64,000 nt of DNA from Notamacropus eugenii (GCF_028372415.1 NC_092875.1:195333372-195397371); one strand, 5' to 3'; positions 1 through 12,490 are shown, counted from the first letter of the stretch. Numbers and translations: made by a program. Notes: generated from the sequence alone by a model not told the origin.

Positions 1-75
1 TATGTACACATACAAGTATATGCATATATGCACACACATGTATATGTACACACACACATATACATACATATACAC
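1..75. repeat. TA/CA-rich simple repeat
   Basis: Alternating purine-pyrimidine sequence (ATAC, ACAC, TATG units) runs into the window from its left edge. It ends just before a SINE. Confidence 0.85.
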
Positions 76-110
76 CAGGTATCACAGAAATCTGAGTGAA
101 ATTGTAAGCC

Positions 111-360
111 TTGTTGTTGTTGTTACTCATGTCCAACTCTTTGTCACCCTGTTTGGGGTTTTCTTAGCAAAGACACTGGAGTGGGTGGCCATTTCCTTTT
201 CCAGTTCACTTTACAGATGAGTAAACTGAGGCAAACAGGGTTAAGTGTTTTGTCCAGGGTCACATAGATAGTAAGTGTCTGAGGCCAGACTTGAACCCAG
301 GAAGATGAGTCTTCTTGACTCTAAGTACTGTAGTCTATTCATTGTGTGACCTAGCTACCT
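111..360 (-). mobile_element. tRNA-derived marsupial SINE (MAR1/WSINE type)
   Basis: Read on the minus strand it has the tRNA-like head, then a 'CAGTTTACTCATCTG'-like core, then 'TGGAAAAGGAAATGGC', and a tail of AACAAC-type repeats at the plus-strand left end. Family members elsewhere in the window (37.3, 44.6, 56.1 and 61.3 kb) share the order. Several diverged positions suggest an older copy. No clear target duplication was found. Confidence 0.82.
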
Positions 361-619
361 AGCTACTGAAGCTTAAAACTCTCAGTCTTGTAGAATCTCC
401 CAGAGATCTTAGTGCAATGCTAAGCTGTCAAAGCTTGTACACCCTGCATAAGATACAAAAAGCAGACATAACAAGTTTGCTGGATGGGATGGCACTACCA
501 CCGGGTGGGATCAGAAAAATCAATTACAGCTTTGAAATGACTTAAAATAAGGAATTTGTGCTGTCTTGGAACCTTCAGTAAGTTTCTTTATCAAGTAGTC
601 CTACAGAAGATAATTGTGA

Positions 620-1740
620 GTTCATCCTTGACTAAACCAAGGATTCTGAGCAGTAGCAGTGAGGAGGGTGAGTATTGTAGGTATGGGGAATCATAAGTAC
701 AAAGGCATGGAAAAAGGAGGCAGAGTGTCACTTAAGAATGGCAAAAAGAACAGTTTGGTTGAACCAAAGAATTCAAGAAGGGGAATAATGGCTAATAATA
801 TGGAAAAAGGTAAGTTGGGACCAGGTTTTGAAGGGTTTTAAAATTCTAACAGAGATTTTATTTGACCTTAAAGTCAATAGGGAACCATTGAAGTTTACTA
901 AGAATTTAGTGGCCAGATCTGCACTTCAGGAAAATCACTTTGTCAGCTACAGGAGCTAGAGTAGGGAGAAACACAAGGCAAGGAAACAATTGGGAAGCCA
1001 CTGCAGTCTTGTAGAAAAAGTGATGAAGATTGGATTTAGGGCTATAGCTGTGTTAATGGAGAAAAGGGGACTTCTATGAGAAATGTGGACATAGAAAGAC
1101 AAAACTTGGTATCCAAATTATTGGCTGTATAGGATGAAGGAGGATGAAGAGTCATGGATGATGATAAAATTGATAACCTGGCTGACTGGAAGAATTATGG
1201 TGCCTGCAACAGTAATAGAAAAATTCAGAAGAGGGGCATTTTTTTGGGGGTGGAAGACGATGAGTTCTGATTTTGATATGTTGAATTCAAGATACCCATG
1301 AGGTGTCCAGTTTGAAATATTCCCTATGAAGTTGCAGGTATACAGTTGGAAGGGACTATGGCTAGTTGTATAGATTTGGAAATAATCTATATAGATATGA
1401 TTTGCTGGTGCTGATAAGATTCCTGAGTGGAAGAATAGAGAGAGAAGAGAGGAGAGGTCCCAGAGTAGAGTCTTGTTGTACATCCATAATGAATAGATGT
1501 GACGTAGATGGTGAGTGAACCAAGGAGGTCGAGAAGGAGCATTTAAGCAGATAGGTGGAGAATCAAGAAAGGGCAATATCATGAAAACCCAGTGAGGAGA
1601 GGGTATCCATGTGATCAACTGTGTCAAATACTGTAAAGAAGTCCAGAGTGTAATCCACTTGAAATCCTCCAAAATGTTTTTCATGGCTCCCTTCATTGCC
1701 ATATCACACATCTTCCGTCTTGTATTTAAGAAGTTGATTT
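620..1740 (-). mobile_element. L2 LINE, antisense ORF2 fragment
   Basis: The minus strand reads an L2/CR1-clade reverse-transcriptase remnant. Minus-strand segments such as 'YLEFNISKSELIVFHP' (about 1245-1295) and 'IYIDYFQIYT' (about 1375-1405) match the typical L2 pattern 'HLKLNMSKTELIIFPP' and 'YADDSQIY', with the catalytic ADD region degraded. A relatively long open stretch (1118-1774) is fortuitous preservation of part of this fragment. The plus strand at 800-1000 reads the antisense of the downstream ORF2 part. 5' and 3' ends are missing. Confidence 0.75.
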
Positions 1741-1749
1741 TTAAATCTA

Positions 1750-2500
1750 AATATATTTTAAAATCTAAATACATTTATATTTTCTCCATTAAATTTAATT
1801 TTGCTTTGCTTGGTTACCTCCCTCCAGCTTATTAAGACTTTTTTCAATCCTCACTGTCATCCACTATGTTAGTTTTCTCTCATAAATTTGATCTAAATGT
1901 ATAGTTAATAAATACAACATCTAGTCTTCATTCACATAATTGATAGAAAAAATGAATGGCAAAAGATCAGTGTCTTCCTGAAGGGAGGCTTCTGGCACAT
2001 CTTCCCTCAGTCTTATGCTTTCATCTTGTTTTTTCATATATTTTTGTTTTTTCCATCTCAATCCCCAAATCATTCTCTTTGGAAGAAAACCAACCAACCA
2101 ACAAGTAAAATGCAGATTGAATAGTTCTTTCTTCTCTACATTGTCCATTATCACTGGCAAACAATGGTCCTATCCCTTATCTGATTTTTTCTTTCATTTT
2201 CTTATATAACCTTATATTCTTTTTTGCTGCCTTAGCTTAATACCAGCCTCAATTCACTCTGGGATTTAGGAGTCCCAAAATTATTCTTATGGAATCATGC
2301 CATTCTTTTGTTTTCACATTTTGCTCTCTGCCCTTGTTTCCATCTTCTTTATCTCTTTTAGATTTCATTTGGCCGTTGAGGACTCTATGCAACTCCATCA
2401 GTTTCTTTAGCTTCTCCTACTCTGTAGTATTCAGTGGAATTGTTTCTGTATGTGTTTTCAGGCTTTCATTCTTAAATGCTGCCTATTCCCTTTCCTCTTT
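1750..2500. other. AT-rich stretch, nothing recognised
   Basis: Pyrimidine-rich on the plus strand in places (2300-2480). Short open frames of 60-80 codons on both strands lack any recognisable motif and overlap one another, as expected by chance. Probably diverged repeat. Confidence 0.4.
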
Positions 2501-2504
2501 CCCA

Positions 2505-2740
2505 TGTTAACAATAGCAATATCTCACATTTCTATGTCAATTTGAGGTCTGCAGTGAACTTTCCCAGTGTTCTCTTACTTGATCCCCATTACAATCCTGT
2601 AAGGTAGATGCTATGATTATCCCAGTTTGAGAGAAGAAAATTGAGACTGAAAGATGTCAAATGAAGTTTGCCCAGGGTTACATAGTGTCTAAAACTGGTC
2701 TTCTGGAATCCTATCTCTACCTACTAGGCCACCCAGTTGT
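2505..2740 (-). mobile_element. MIR-type CORE-SINE
   Basis: Shows the order 'ACATTTCTATG', 'ATCCCCATTACAATCCTGTAAGGTAG', 'ATTATCCCAG', 'CCCAGGGTTACATAG' and 'CCTACTAGGCCACCC', which is the reversed MIR body ending in the tRNA-like head. Confidence 0.7.
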
Positions 2741-5560
2741 CAGGATTTAAGTCATACAATCCTGTCTGTCCTTTCTTAAACTCTTTGAAATCACCTTTCT
2801 CCAAATCTAGGGTGCTCATCAGGTTTTTCTTTTCTTCCTTATCAAAAATTTTTAGATGAAGTGGTCCATTGCTCCTAAGAATTCCATCATTTCTGTTTCC
2901 TTCCACTTTGGTGATAATGTAGCTCAGACTGACAGGTTTGGTTTTTTTTTTTTTTGTTTTGTTTTTTTTAGCATTTCTTCATGTATTAAAGGATGATATT
3001 ACAATTTTAGAGGAACTAAGAATTTTTTTGAAGGAGACCTTCTCCAGCTGTTCAGATGGATGAAATTTCCCTCCCTCCCTCCACATTTCTGATCAATTTC
3101 TTAGCTTGACTATTTCCTCCTTTCCAGGTGGTATAGGGTATAATTCCATGACAGTACTGCTTCTGTCTCTCCCTCCATTGAATTTCACTTAAATGCTTTC
3201 AAACAGGTCTTCCTTTTCCAGTTCTTGACATTATAGACCAATTATTGCTTCTTGGCCAGAGGTAGAAGTACCATGCTCTTAATAGACTAAGACAGCTTCA
3301 TGTTTGTTTGCATCTGTGGAGAGATGACTTGGTCTCATTTGATAAAGGAAATGAGACCCATTAACTACAATGGCTAAAAAAAAAAAATAGTAAACTAGAG
3401 AAAGCATTATGACTTCTCTTTTGGGAATTATATTTACATTATACTTCCTTCATTACAAGATTTACAAATAAATCATTAAATTTATGCGAAACATTGGACA
3501 GAACCATATTTAATGAATGTAACAACTTATTGCCTCATAGCTATATTGTTTTCTTTACCTGAAAGCTCCTCTGCATGTAAGGCTAACTTCATTTAAAAAT
3601 GGAAAAAGCAATTAAATTACCTGCTTAGGGCTATGGCCTCTGCTATACAGCTCCTTAGATCAGGATGAATGAACTGTGAACAATTGAGTCCCTGTCTAGG
3701 TATTTGTTATTCTGTAGACCAAAAAATCAGATAATGAGAATGCCCACTTCTCATCCAAATGACTCATCCACACTTGACCAGTTACTTCTTTGACCTTGCT
3801 TTTTATACTCGTGGAGTGATTTTTTTATTAGCATCTGAGCTTAAAATTACTTGGATTGTGAAAAGTAATATTGGCAGCACTTCTCACTATATAAAGTTAG
3901 TCTTATTTCCAATAGGATTGCTGTTGAATCTGTCAATCTGCATGTAATAAGAGCCAAGTACTATGGTCAAGCCCACTTGTTGTAATAAAGCAGATGCTAA
4001 AATTATTGGTATGTAAGGAGTATAGTTTGACTTGGGGTGGGGGTTAATCTGTATCTTCATTCTCTATTATTTCATTTGGGACTTTGAATGAAAAAATGCT
4101 TTTTGCAAATCCATTTTTACCAAGTGGTTTCAGCACTTTTCTCACTATACTGAAAATAATGACACATAAATTTCCCTGGTCAGTCATGAGCAAGGAAATT
4201 TCTGGGAATTGACTACTTGAGAGTAAAAGGAATGAGTGAAAACTTTGAAACTCAAAGTGTATCAGGATGGGCCTGACTGTCTGCTCTTGAGCTGAGAGAA
4301 GTTCTAGTAAAACATGGGTTTTGTCTGTGAGGAATTCTCTTTGGACCTAAGCTTATAAAAGTTGGGTGTGGTATAAGTTTCCTTAGCTCAGTTTAGAGAA
4401 AAGGTTTGGTTTGGTTTGTCTTGCAGAATTTGGCTTTTTGGAACTCAACCCCAACAACTAAACACTATTTTCTTGTACCCTTCCTTTCATATAATACAAA
4501 ACATTAGCAGTATGAAGGAGTGATTGTGACTTTGGTGATGAGAGGTTTTATCGAGGAATCTTTTGTTATAAGTTGATCAAATAATTCATGTCTTTTAAAA
4601 ACAATTTTAAAATGAAGTTGTTTTTCAGTTGCTGTTTATTCATACTAGGTTTGTCTAGGGATTATAAAAGAACTAGATAAAAATGAGTTCATCTAATTTA
4701 AGTAATCACTCAGTTACTGAGAATTCTAGCACTCTATCTCTTTTATACATCTTCATAACAATGATAATTGATGCTTATTATTACTCAAATTAATAAACAT
4801 CTGAAAACAAAGATAAACAAAATGGAACAGATCTTCTGGCATTTTCATAGTGATTTATTCTCATCCTTGATGACAATACTACTTATCTTTGGATTCTACC
4901 TCCTCAGGAACCAACGTAGTATGAAAGGAAGAAAGATTGGCATTAAGTAGACAAATTCAGGAAGCATAGCAGGATTTGACCAAGTACATATGGAAGAACT
5001 TTAGACTGGAAGTGATCTAGCTTTAAAGACAGCAGGGAAAAAGTGGGGGAAGATTCCAAAATAATAGGGAAGGATCCCAGATGCCATTTGTACAGAAAAA
5101 CTACTAACAAAGGAGAAGGTATCAGCCATGACTGACTTGTGCTTTCCCCACTATGAAACAGTCCTTATAAAAATGATCTGTTTACACAAACAAGATATCT
5201 TAATGAAAACAAGAGACAAAAACAAGATGATTTTCACATATGGTTTTCTATAGTAGGCCAGACCAAATCTCTGCAATTTCACTGAGGTCTAAGGGGGTAC
5301 TCAGAACATTCAGTTCTACCATGTGTATTGTTAATTAAGTTAAGAGAAAAAAAAACCAAGCAATTTGCTTAATAGAATAACATGAAGCCTTGAAGTCTTG
5401 AAACTTGTGGTTCCCACACATACTTTAACATTTTAGAAGAGTCTTTAGTAGATAAGACTATGGAGATAATTTACTTAATGATCCATTGCCTATTAACTTT
5501 AGGCTAACTGTATCACAGAAGCACAAAATATCAGTTTTGTTGTGGCCTTGGAAAACATAC
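2741..5560. other. Long stretch without recognised gene or repeat
   Basis: AT-rich sequence with a T tract at about 2941-2973 and an A tract at 3377-3386. I see no exon-like open frame, no RNA gene and no clear interspersed repeat. 2745-2935 could be a degenerate LINE piece, but I cannot show it. Confidence 0.45.
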
Positions 5561-5692
5561 ACACAAACATCCACATATATATGTATGTGCATATGTGTGT
5601 ATATATATATGTACATATATATACACATATATTTGTGTCTTTGTTTATGTCTTCAGTGTCTAAGAACACATACATATATGCATAAATATGCA
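5560..5692. repeat. TA/CA/TG-rich simple repeat
   Basis: Alternating ATAT, ACAC and GTGT runs. Open frames on both strands here are low-complexity translations, not genes. Confidence 0.85.
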
Positions 5693-5699
5693 TTTAAAA

Positions 5700-6520
5700 T
5701 AGAACATAAATGATTAGTTAGAATATAATTTTTAACCACTAATGAAGTTTATTCCTAGATAAGTAATGGAGTTTTTAAGTATGAAGAAATGGTGAGACAT
5801 TTTTTTTTTACCTGGGTTAAGGATGCCATGAATTTTGCTAAGTTCAAAATATTTGACTGCAAATGGGAATCTGATGTCTAGAAAGTCAATTTTGGAAAGG
5901 GTAGACAACTTACAGAATTATTACTTTTTTATGCATAACTGAAAAATGAAATTTTGGAAAATGACATTGTTGCCCAAAAGGCAAATTGAGTCTATGAGGT
6001 ATTTCAAGTGTCATTCCTCTGTTTTAAGTCACTTATATTCCTTATAGATAAGATAGATAAGAGCCTAATTTAAATTAATACAATTACTGATTCCAATAGC
6101 ATTAACAACAGAGTAGTGCTGATTTTATTTCCCTGTTCTCTTGAAGGACTTGCACTGAGGCTGATTTTTTTCCTCCTCGAGGATGTTGGTTGGCTAAATG
6201 ACACTTTGTGTAATCATGTACCAAGATTTTATTTCTCATTTTTGTAAGTTCCCCCAAAGATGAAGAAATGGAGGCAGATAGCATTGAATGCCCTAGCCAG
6301 TAACTCTCTTAGAAATTGAGCCTCTGGCTATGGAACTACCATGAGTTGTGAAACCTGAGTGGTCTAACCATCCTCACATTAGGAAAAGTTACACTTTACA
6401 ACATAATTTTTTTGACTCATCTTATGCAAATTCTCCTTCCCTAGCTGGACTTCTGACATAATTTCCCCAACCCAGAGTTGGTCCCAACACAGGGACTTTG
6501 GAGTTCTTGATACTGAGATG
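5700..6520. other. No feature recognised
   Basis: AT-rich unassigned sequence with no coding or RNA signal that I can support. Confidence 0.4.
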
Positions 6521-6524
6521 ACAG

Positions 6525-6690
6525 CATCATAGACCTTCAGTGGAAAGAGACCTTAGAGTTTTGCATCCAATGTTCCTCATTTTTCATGTGAGGAAACTGA
6601 GACCCGGGAAGTCAGAGATTTGCCTAAAGTCACAAAGGTATCAAGTGGTAGAGCTGAGATTTGAAGCTTTAGTCTCCTTTTTAAAAAAAT
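6525..6690 (-). mobile_element. MIR/THER-type CORE-SINE
   Basis: Contains 'CATCATAGACCTTCAGTG', 'GAGGAAACTGAGACCC', 'TTGCCTAAAGTCACA' and 'AGTGGTAGAGCTGAGATTTG', the antisense body of a therian MIR. Confidence 0.78.
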
Positions 6691-6699
6691 TATCTTCCC

Positions 6700-6825
6700 C
6701 CCCTAAAAAGTAAACTGCAGGTCTAGATTGTCTTTCTTTTTCATTGTATTTATATTCCTAGAACTTAGCCTAGTTCCTGATATATCATACGTGCTTAGTA
6801 ACATCCTATGTGTCTCTTTGTGTAC
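6700..6825 (+). mobile_element. L2 3' end fragment (weak)
   Basis: Resembles the L2 tail ('TATATTCCTAGAACTTAGCC', 'ACGTGCTTAGTAA'). Short and diverged. Confidence 0.4.
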
Positions 6826-7444
6826 CTATATTTATTTACCTGCCTATCTACCTACTTATATGTCTGTTTTCTCATGAAATAAAAGTCCTTTCGAGCATAA
6901 AAGCAATGGAAACACAAGGACTTTAAGACATGTATGCCCATACCTACCCTACATTCCTCATGCCTCACTGATTGATTACCTCCCAGTCACTCATAAGATG
7001 GATTAGAAACACATGCTACATTTTAGAGCACCCTATTGGTTCTAAAGTGTGATTGCTGAATGTTCTAAAATGGGATTTCTCCCCTACACTCATTGCAGAA
7101 TGGTGCCCTTCAAGGGAACTTTTTTTTTTTTTTTGCTTTCTTCTTTCATTGGTCTTTTTGAATTCAGAGACTCCTAGACTGGAATTATATTACTGTTGGT
7201 ATAACACACATCCCTCCTCCTTCCCTTAATTCTATAACTGGCTAGATCAGAAGTTGAGGCAAAAGGAGAAATCTAGGATTTTTTTCCCTGTTCTGTCTCT
7301 TGGAGGCTGATAGATGGAGTATCTCATGTTAGGATTAATCAAACTCAAAGACTAGCTATTTTTCATGGTGTGTGGATGCTTAGTCTCTGTTGTGTTAAAC
7401 AAAGGTTGCTTTATAATATTCTATTGTGTTGTTGGTTAAAGGGT

Positions 7445-7715
7445 CTTATTTTCATTTCTTTTCATCATCATCATCATCAGCGTAATTGACATACAGTGCT
7501 TTAAAGTTTGTGAATACTTTAGCCTTTTAAATTTTTAGGAGGTAAGTACTACAGGTATGAATATTTTCATTTTTCAAAAAGAGAAACTGAGATTCAGAGA
7601 GTTCAAATAACTTTCTTAGGCTCACATAATTAATAAGCAGCAAATACAACATTTGTACTTTGACATTCCTGACTCCAAGATGAGTTCTCTATCCATGGCT
7701 ACTGACTGCCTCTTA
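7445..7715 (-). mobile_element. MIR-type CORE-SINE
   Basis: An ATC trinucleotide run (7466-7479) precedes 'CAGTGCTTTAAAGTTTGTGAA', then 'GAGAAACTGAGATTCAGAG' and a final 'TCCTGACTCCAAGATGAG' head region, all in antisense order. Confidence 0.72.
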
Positions 7716-7719
7716 TTAT

Positions 7720-9120
7720 AGGATTAACCATGATAATGTCATATAAGGTGAAAGAAGACTCTGGGTACCCAGAACATGTGAATATTATCTTCCTTCTTTA
7801 TTTTCTTTAACAGAGATCTATCCCATTTGTCTCAGAAAAACTGAACATCAGTATTAGTCAATAAAGACCTCTTTCCTAATTTCCTTAGAAACTCCTTACT
7901 AATGATATTCTGTCAAGAAGACACGAAAAAAATAACAATTTTTTTCAACACTCAATGACATAATTCCTTGGATACCCAAAATATCTGTGTTATCCAAAAG
8001 CAGAGCACATCCTATCATTTTGGCTACTTCCTCATTTAATACCAATAATTGATTTGCATTGCCTATGATTTGTAAAAATTGTTAAGAACAGTGATTTCTG
8101 CAGAGTACTTGAATTTGGGATATAGAAATTTGGCCTGATTCTAAGTATAAAGAATGCAAAGAAGTGAATTTCAGCCATAGTTATTTTGACTATTTTAGCT
8201 AATCCATTATAAATAGGGTATTGAGCATTTGTCATGTACCCGTTGTTAGACTAAACACTTTGAAGGAATTTATAATCTAGATGGGAGACAAACCTCATAG
8301 CTATAAAGTAATTAGATAATTGTAGACAAGGGCATAATAAGAAGACAGGATAGGAAACCAGAATCAACAGGTAAGCTCTGTTAGGAAATGAAAAGTAGGA
8401 ACCAGGCAAAAGAGCATGCTAAATCCTCATAGGAAGTGTCAACATCTAGCAACTTATGCTAAGTTGTGGGTCACGTTTTCCATGAGCTTTCAGCATTTGA
8501 TACTGATATATAGTATATAGTTTTTAAATTATAATATTTTAAATGAATAGAAAGAAATATATCAACACATTTAGGCATGGAAGCTATAGAAACTTCTAGA
8601 GCAACATTTCCAATACCATCTGTCCTGCTTCCTGTCCAGCCCTGTAGCTATTATTTGGAGAAGCAACTCCTAGGCAGAAGAGACTAGCCATCCCCACCAG
8701 CTTCTAACTAAATTCAAAATTCAAGGGAGACAGCAAGGCACTCAGACGAAGAGACAGTAGGCAGAATGTGCTGGGGAAGAAGGACCATACCATCTTGAAC
8801 ACCATCTCCCCATAGATCCTGATGAAGACAATCCAGGACCCTGAGCCCAAGAGCATTGGAGATGGCAATGCTTCCAGCCCAGCATGCTCTGTTATTGTCC
8901 TTAGAAGCAACCCCTGTGCAGATGAAGCTTGGCAACAGTCACAGCTACTGAAATTCATAAAATAAGGTTGTTGTCATTAGAGTCCTTGGTTTAACATCAG
9001 AAACTGATAGGATGTTTTTGGGGGGGGAAATCACATTAAAGAGCCATAACTACTTGCTGCGTTGCTGCACCATAAGGACCTTGAGACTTTTCCATCTGAC
9101 TTGCAGCTGAAATTTTTATA
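7720..9120. other. Unassigned sequence
   Basis: 8215-8400 weakly resembles an antisense L2 3' end ('TGAGCATTTGTCATGTACCC'). 8580-8960 is less AT-rich and has overlapping 73- and 84-codon minus-strand frames, but neither resembles a protein that I know, and neither has clear splice or start context. I leave it as non-coding. Confidence 0.4.
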
Positions 9121-9124
9121 GGTG

Positions 9125-9245
9125 TCATCTCCCCCTGTAAAATGTGAGCTTCTTGAGAGTAAGGAATCTTATTTTTCTCTTTGCATCCTCAGTGCTTTGC
9201 ACATAAGCGTTCAAAAAATGCTTCATTCATTCATTCATTCATTGC
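9125..9245 (+). mobile_element. L2 3' end with ATTC repeat
   Basis: 'GTGAGCTTCTTGAGAGTAAGG' followed by 'CATCCTCAGTGCTTTGCACA' is the L2 3' tail. It ends in (CATT)n at about 9222-9243, the typical L2 tail motif expanded. Confidence 0.7.
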
Positions 9246-9249
9246 TGGG

Positions 9250-9765
9250 ATCCCTCATTACCCTTCTAAGTTTTAGGCTCACTTAGGCAAACAAGCCCCC
9301 AAATACAGGAACTGAAGTCCTCTTCCAAGCTAACCACGGGAAGCTAGAAGCCCTCCTTGGCTTTCCCCACTCAGATGAAACCCCTAGAGAGTGGACATGA
9401 CTTAAGAACTCAGAGGTCTTCTGTTGGTCTCTCACTCTTTTGAGGCAGTTTAGAATTGACTCTGCTATCAGTCTGTATTACAGACTGATTCCCTTGTCTG
9501 TATCCCAACTCTTCACCTTGGTGTTGTATGGCTATTGCTCGTGTACTCTGTTGTATTTGCATTCATTTTTACAATAGCAAGTGTAAAAGGGAAAGAATTT
9601 AGACAGGCCACAAATGACCTAGATCTTTTATTCCTGTCCATGTAATTAGAATGGGAGTCAAGCCACATCTACAAGCATTTAGATGGAAGATCAACCTCCA
9701 AGTTATCATTTCTGTACATTTCTTTCTTGTGTTTAGGTTGACTCTTTTAAATTGACTACTTTCTG
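9250..9765. other. No feature recognised
   Basis: Mixed-composition unassigned sequence. A small perfect inverted repeat, CAGTCTGTATTACAGACTG, lies at 9469-9487. Confidence 0.4.
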
Positions 9766-9769
9766 ACTT

Positions 9770-10340
9770 TTTCCCCCTTGGTTTACTGTGGGAGTGGGGT
9801 CCAAATGAGTACTCCTTGCCAAGGTAGTTTATGGCAGGGTATATTGATAATGCATTTTTGCTTATTGTTAATATAATTTTGCTTCTTAATGGGAAGATCT
9901 TTCCTACCCATTATTGGGCCTGGTAAGATTTATAGAAAAGCCCACACCTCTTGCTAATGAAGACTGGCTCTCAAGGACTGTGATGCCCTCTGGCTCTGAA
10001 AAATGTATAAATACCCTGAGGTGAAGTTTTGCTTTGGGGCTTACTGATTGAAAGTGTTTGTTTGGCCAGAGGAGACTCTGGGCTGCTAAGGAGCACCCTC
10101 GGCTTTGAAAACTCAGATGTTGGTGCTCTCTGGTAACTATGTACAGACTTATCTGTCTGTATTGTTTATGTCAGGCAGCTGGAAGCACTGTTGGTTGATT
10201 CTGATTACTCTGTATTTTCTCAGAAGTTTAGGATGCTGACTTTTTGCCCTGAACTAAGTGAATAATATATATGTGGTTGATTAAAGTGATTGTTGACCCC
10301 TCAAAAGTTACTTTACTTTTAGAAAAGCAGATCTAAGAAC
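9770..10340 (+). mobile_element. Possible old LTR fragment
   Basis: A TATA-like box (TATAAATA, 10006-10013) is followed about 270 bases later by an ATTAAA polyadenylation-type signal (10280-10285). The spacing, GT-rich tail and 'GGGGCTTACTGATTG' context resemble an ancient class III (ERVL-like) LTR. No matching termini or target duplication were found, so ends are approximate. An alternative is unique sequence with chance motifs. Confidence 0.35.
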
Positions 10341-10549
10341 CTGTACAGCAGGCCCTTCTGTGTATGCTGGGGTCCTTGCTTTTGCATAGGGGCCCTCTCC
10401 CAAAGGGTAAGGATTGAGGAGAGGAAAAGTATAGGTTCAAGAAAGGCCTGGGGACTAATTAAGATGGATTTGATAATTAGATGCATAATGAAAATTTAGA
10501 AACCAGAGAACATGAGGTATTGAGTGTCAAGGGAAGGTAGTATAGCAAG

Positions 10550-10800
10550 ATAATAACAATAACTCATTTCTATACTATTTCAGGATATTTTTTAAAAGTG
10601 CTAATTTATCTTAATGGATCCTCAAAATTTTATGGCATCAATAATGCTGATATTTTTTACCCCCATTTTGTAGACTAGGAAACAGGTACACCAAGGAAAA
10701 ATGATTGGCCTAATGCCATACAGCTTATAAGGGAGAAAATCGAGATTTAATCCCAGGCTTCCTGAAGCTAAATAAAGTGTATTTTTTAGCTACGCTATAG
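10550..10800 (-). mobile_element. MIR-type CORE-SINE
   Basis: Antisense MIR order: 'AATAACTCATTTCTATA', 'CCCCCATTTTGTAGACTAGG', 'CCATACAGCTTATAAG', 'TTTAATCCCAGGCTTCCTGA'. Confidence 0.7.
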
Positions 10801-11560
10801 ATAGAGAGAAGTAGTATTGGACGCTTTGGATCCAAAATGCTTCTCTACATCTACAGCACAATGAACAATACACGTTATTTGGCTTTAGGAAGCCTGGAAT
10901 TGAATCTAGATTCTTGACTGAAAGCATCTGTGTCAAGGAAATTTTGAAACTGAAAAAACACTATCTCCAACTATCTGAATAGTCACATGGACATTACTGA
11001 AGTAGGATTCCATTCAAGGTTGTTGTCTATGGTACCTGCCATTGAAAAACAGTGGTGAAGGAGATGACAGATAGTGAATCTCAGTGAGGTAGGGGAATTC
11101 ATGGTTGGAAGTATAGAGAAGCCTGTACTTTAGGGGAAAATATAAGAAAGTCCTAACTAGGTCCTGAATTGTGTCTCTTTGGTGGTGAGTAGTAGAGAAG
11201 TTCGGAGAGGTTTAATGGAATTTGGGGAACATTTCCTGGAGGAAGTTTCCTTTGAAATACTGTGTGGAATCTGAATGAGTCAAGAGAAGTATCGACGTCA
11301 TTTTGAATAAGAGAAATAACATGGGCAAGGGAGAGATAATCATGGCAGTTGGGTAAGTCATTTTGGAGATAATCAGCAGGTGGAGAAAGAGAGGGACATG
11401 TCAAAGATGATTCCAAAGCATATGGATCTTGCATCCATTCTCTCTTTTGTTCTACTAGAAAAGGAATGAAAATCTGTTGTCCTGTCTTATTGTTCATAAT
11501 TCTTATGAATCCTAGATTAAAATTATCCTCCTTGGCTATCAGTTCACAGTATGTATTGTA
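10801..11560. other. Unassigned sequence with chance 114-codon frame
   Basis: The minus strand is open for 114 codons (11153-11497), but the product has no recognisable domain, signal peptide or homology that I know, and the plus strand looks like ordinary purine-rich repeat-derived DNA. Not called as a gene. Confidence 0.4.
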
Positions 11561-11564
11561 TCCC

Positions 11565-11705
11565 TGTATTAGAATTAAAGCTCCTTGAGAGCAGTGGCTG
11601 TTATATTTTTAAAAATTTTTTTTTGTATTTTTTAAATTGTATTCCTAGAGTCCAGCACAGTGCCACATAAATGGAAGCAGGATAAATACCTGTTGACTGA
11701 TCTCT
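11565..11705 (+). mobile_element. L2 3' end
   Basis: 'AAAGCTCCTTGAGAGCAGTGG' and 'TCCAGCACAGTGCCACATAA' are the diagnostic L2 3' tail, interrupted by a T/A-rich patch (11606-11640). Confidence 0.68.
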
Positions 11706-11824
11706 GACTATGGCTTCAAATGGCACAATAGTTTTTCTTTTTTCTAAAATTTAATTTTTAAGTCTAAATTTAAAAGTGTTCTATCATATTCTGTCTCCAC
11801 ACATTTTCTCCCTTATTAGTACAA

Positions 11825-11990
11825 ATGTATATATATGAACACATACATACTTTTGTTATATATAGACATATATATGCTATATATATATTTATTATATAAA
11901 GATATGTGTTATATATCATACATGTCATATATAGACATTCTGACAAATATATATATGTATGTATATCTATTAGCAGATATACACACGTTC
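11825..11990. repeat. TA-rich simple repeat
   Basis: Long run of TATA, ATAC and TATG units. The frame over it is low-complexity. Confidence 0.8.
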
Positions 11991-12296
11991 TATATTGGTG
12001 ATGACAGAACTGTCGAATAGTGACTATTTCTCTAACTTTCTACCAAACCAGTCAGTTTAACAGAAGAACTACACCTGATGCGGTCAGATTGATTCCATGT
12101 AATTCTGTAGAGACAGTCATAATTAAGAGAGGGAGAAATCTGTATCATTGAAAGTTAATGGAGGCTTTTATTTGGAAGACTCCTTTTCATCGGAAACAAT
12201 CAAATATTTTGATACAAAATTGGGACCAATAAAATATTTCTCACTTACCAAAATGTACCAATTAAAATGTTGCCCATATGTTTTGTTGATTAAATT

Positions 12297-12490
12297 AAAT
12301 TCATGAAATGTTTATTAAACTTCTATTGAGTACTGAATTAAGTGCTGGATGCTAGAGAAGACATAGTCCCTGTTGTCAGGGAACTTGCAATCTAGGAGAG
12401 AGATAATGAGGCAAACATAAAACAATGCCATGTGGTAAGTGCACTAGACTTGTACAAAACGAGGTGTCTTCTGACATCTATAAGATAAAG
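12297..12490 (-). mobile_element. L2 3' end, antisense (left part of split copy)
   Basis: 'TTTATTAAACTTCTATTGAG' then 'CAGGGAACTTGCAATCTAG' is the reversed L2 3' end. The body resumes at 16412 after the L1 insertion. The last nine bases (AAGATAAAG, 12482-12490) are the left copy of the L1 target-site duplication. Confidence 0.7.

Noticed and set aside
1118-1774. 218-codon minus-strand open frame as a gene
   Set aside because: Its sequence is an L2 reverse-transcriptase remnant lacking the ADD catalytic motif; it is a LINE relic.
7466-7479. ATC trinucleotide run considered as a CRISPR-like or regulatory repeat
   Set aside because: Only a few units at the edge of a MIR; ordinary SINE-tail microsatellite. 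No CRISPR array would be expected in vertebrate DNA and none is present.
8704-8958. 84- and 73-codon overlapping minus-strand frames in a less AT-rich segment, considered as a processed pseudogene
   Set aside because: I compared the translations mentally with several small membrane proteins (such as ATP synthase subunit c and V-ATPase subunit c) and found no match. No poly-A tail or target duplication was seen.
11153-11497. 114-codon minus-strand frame as a small gene
   Set aside because: No family resemblance, no signal or domain, and no upstream promoter or splice context that I can support.
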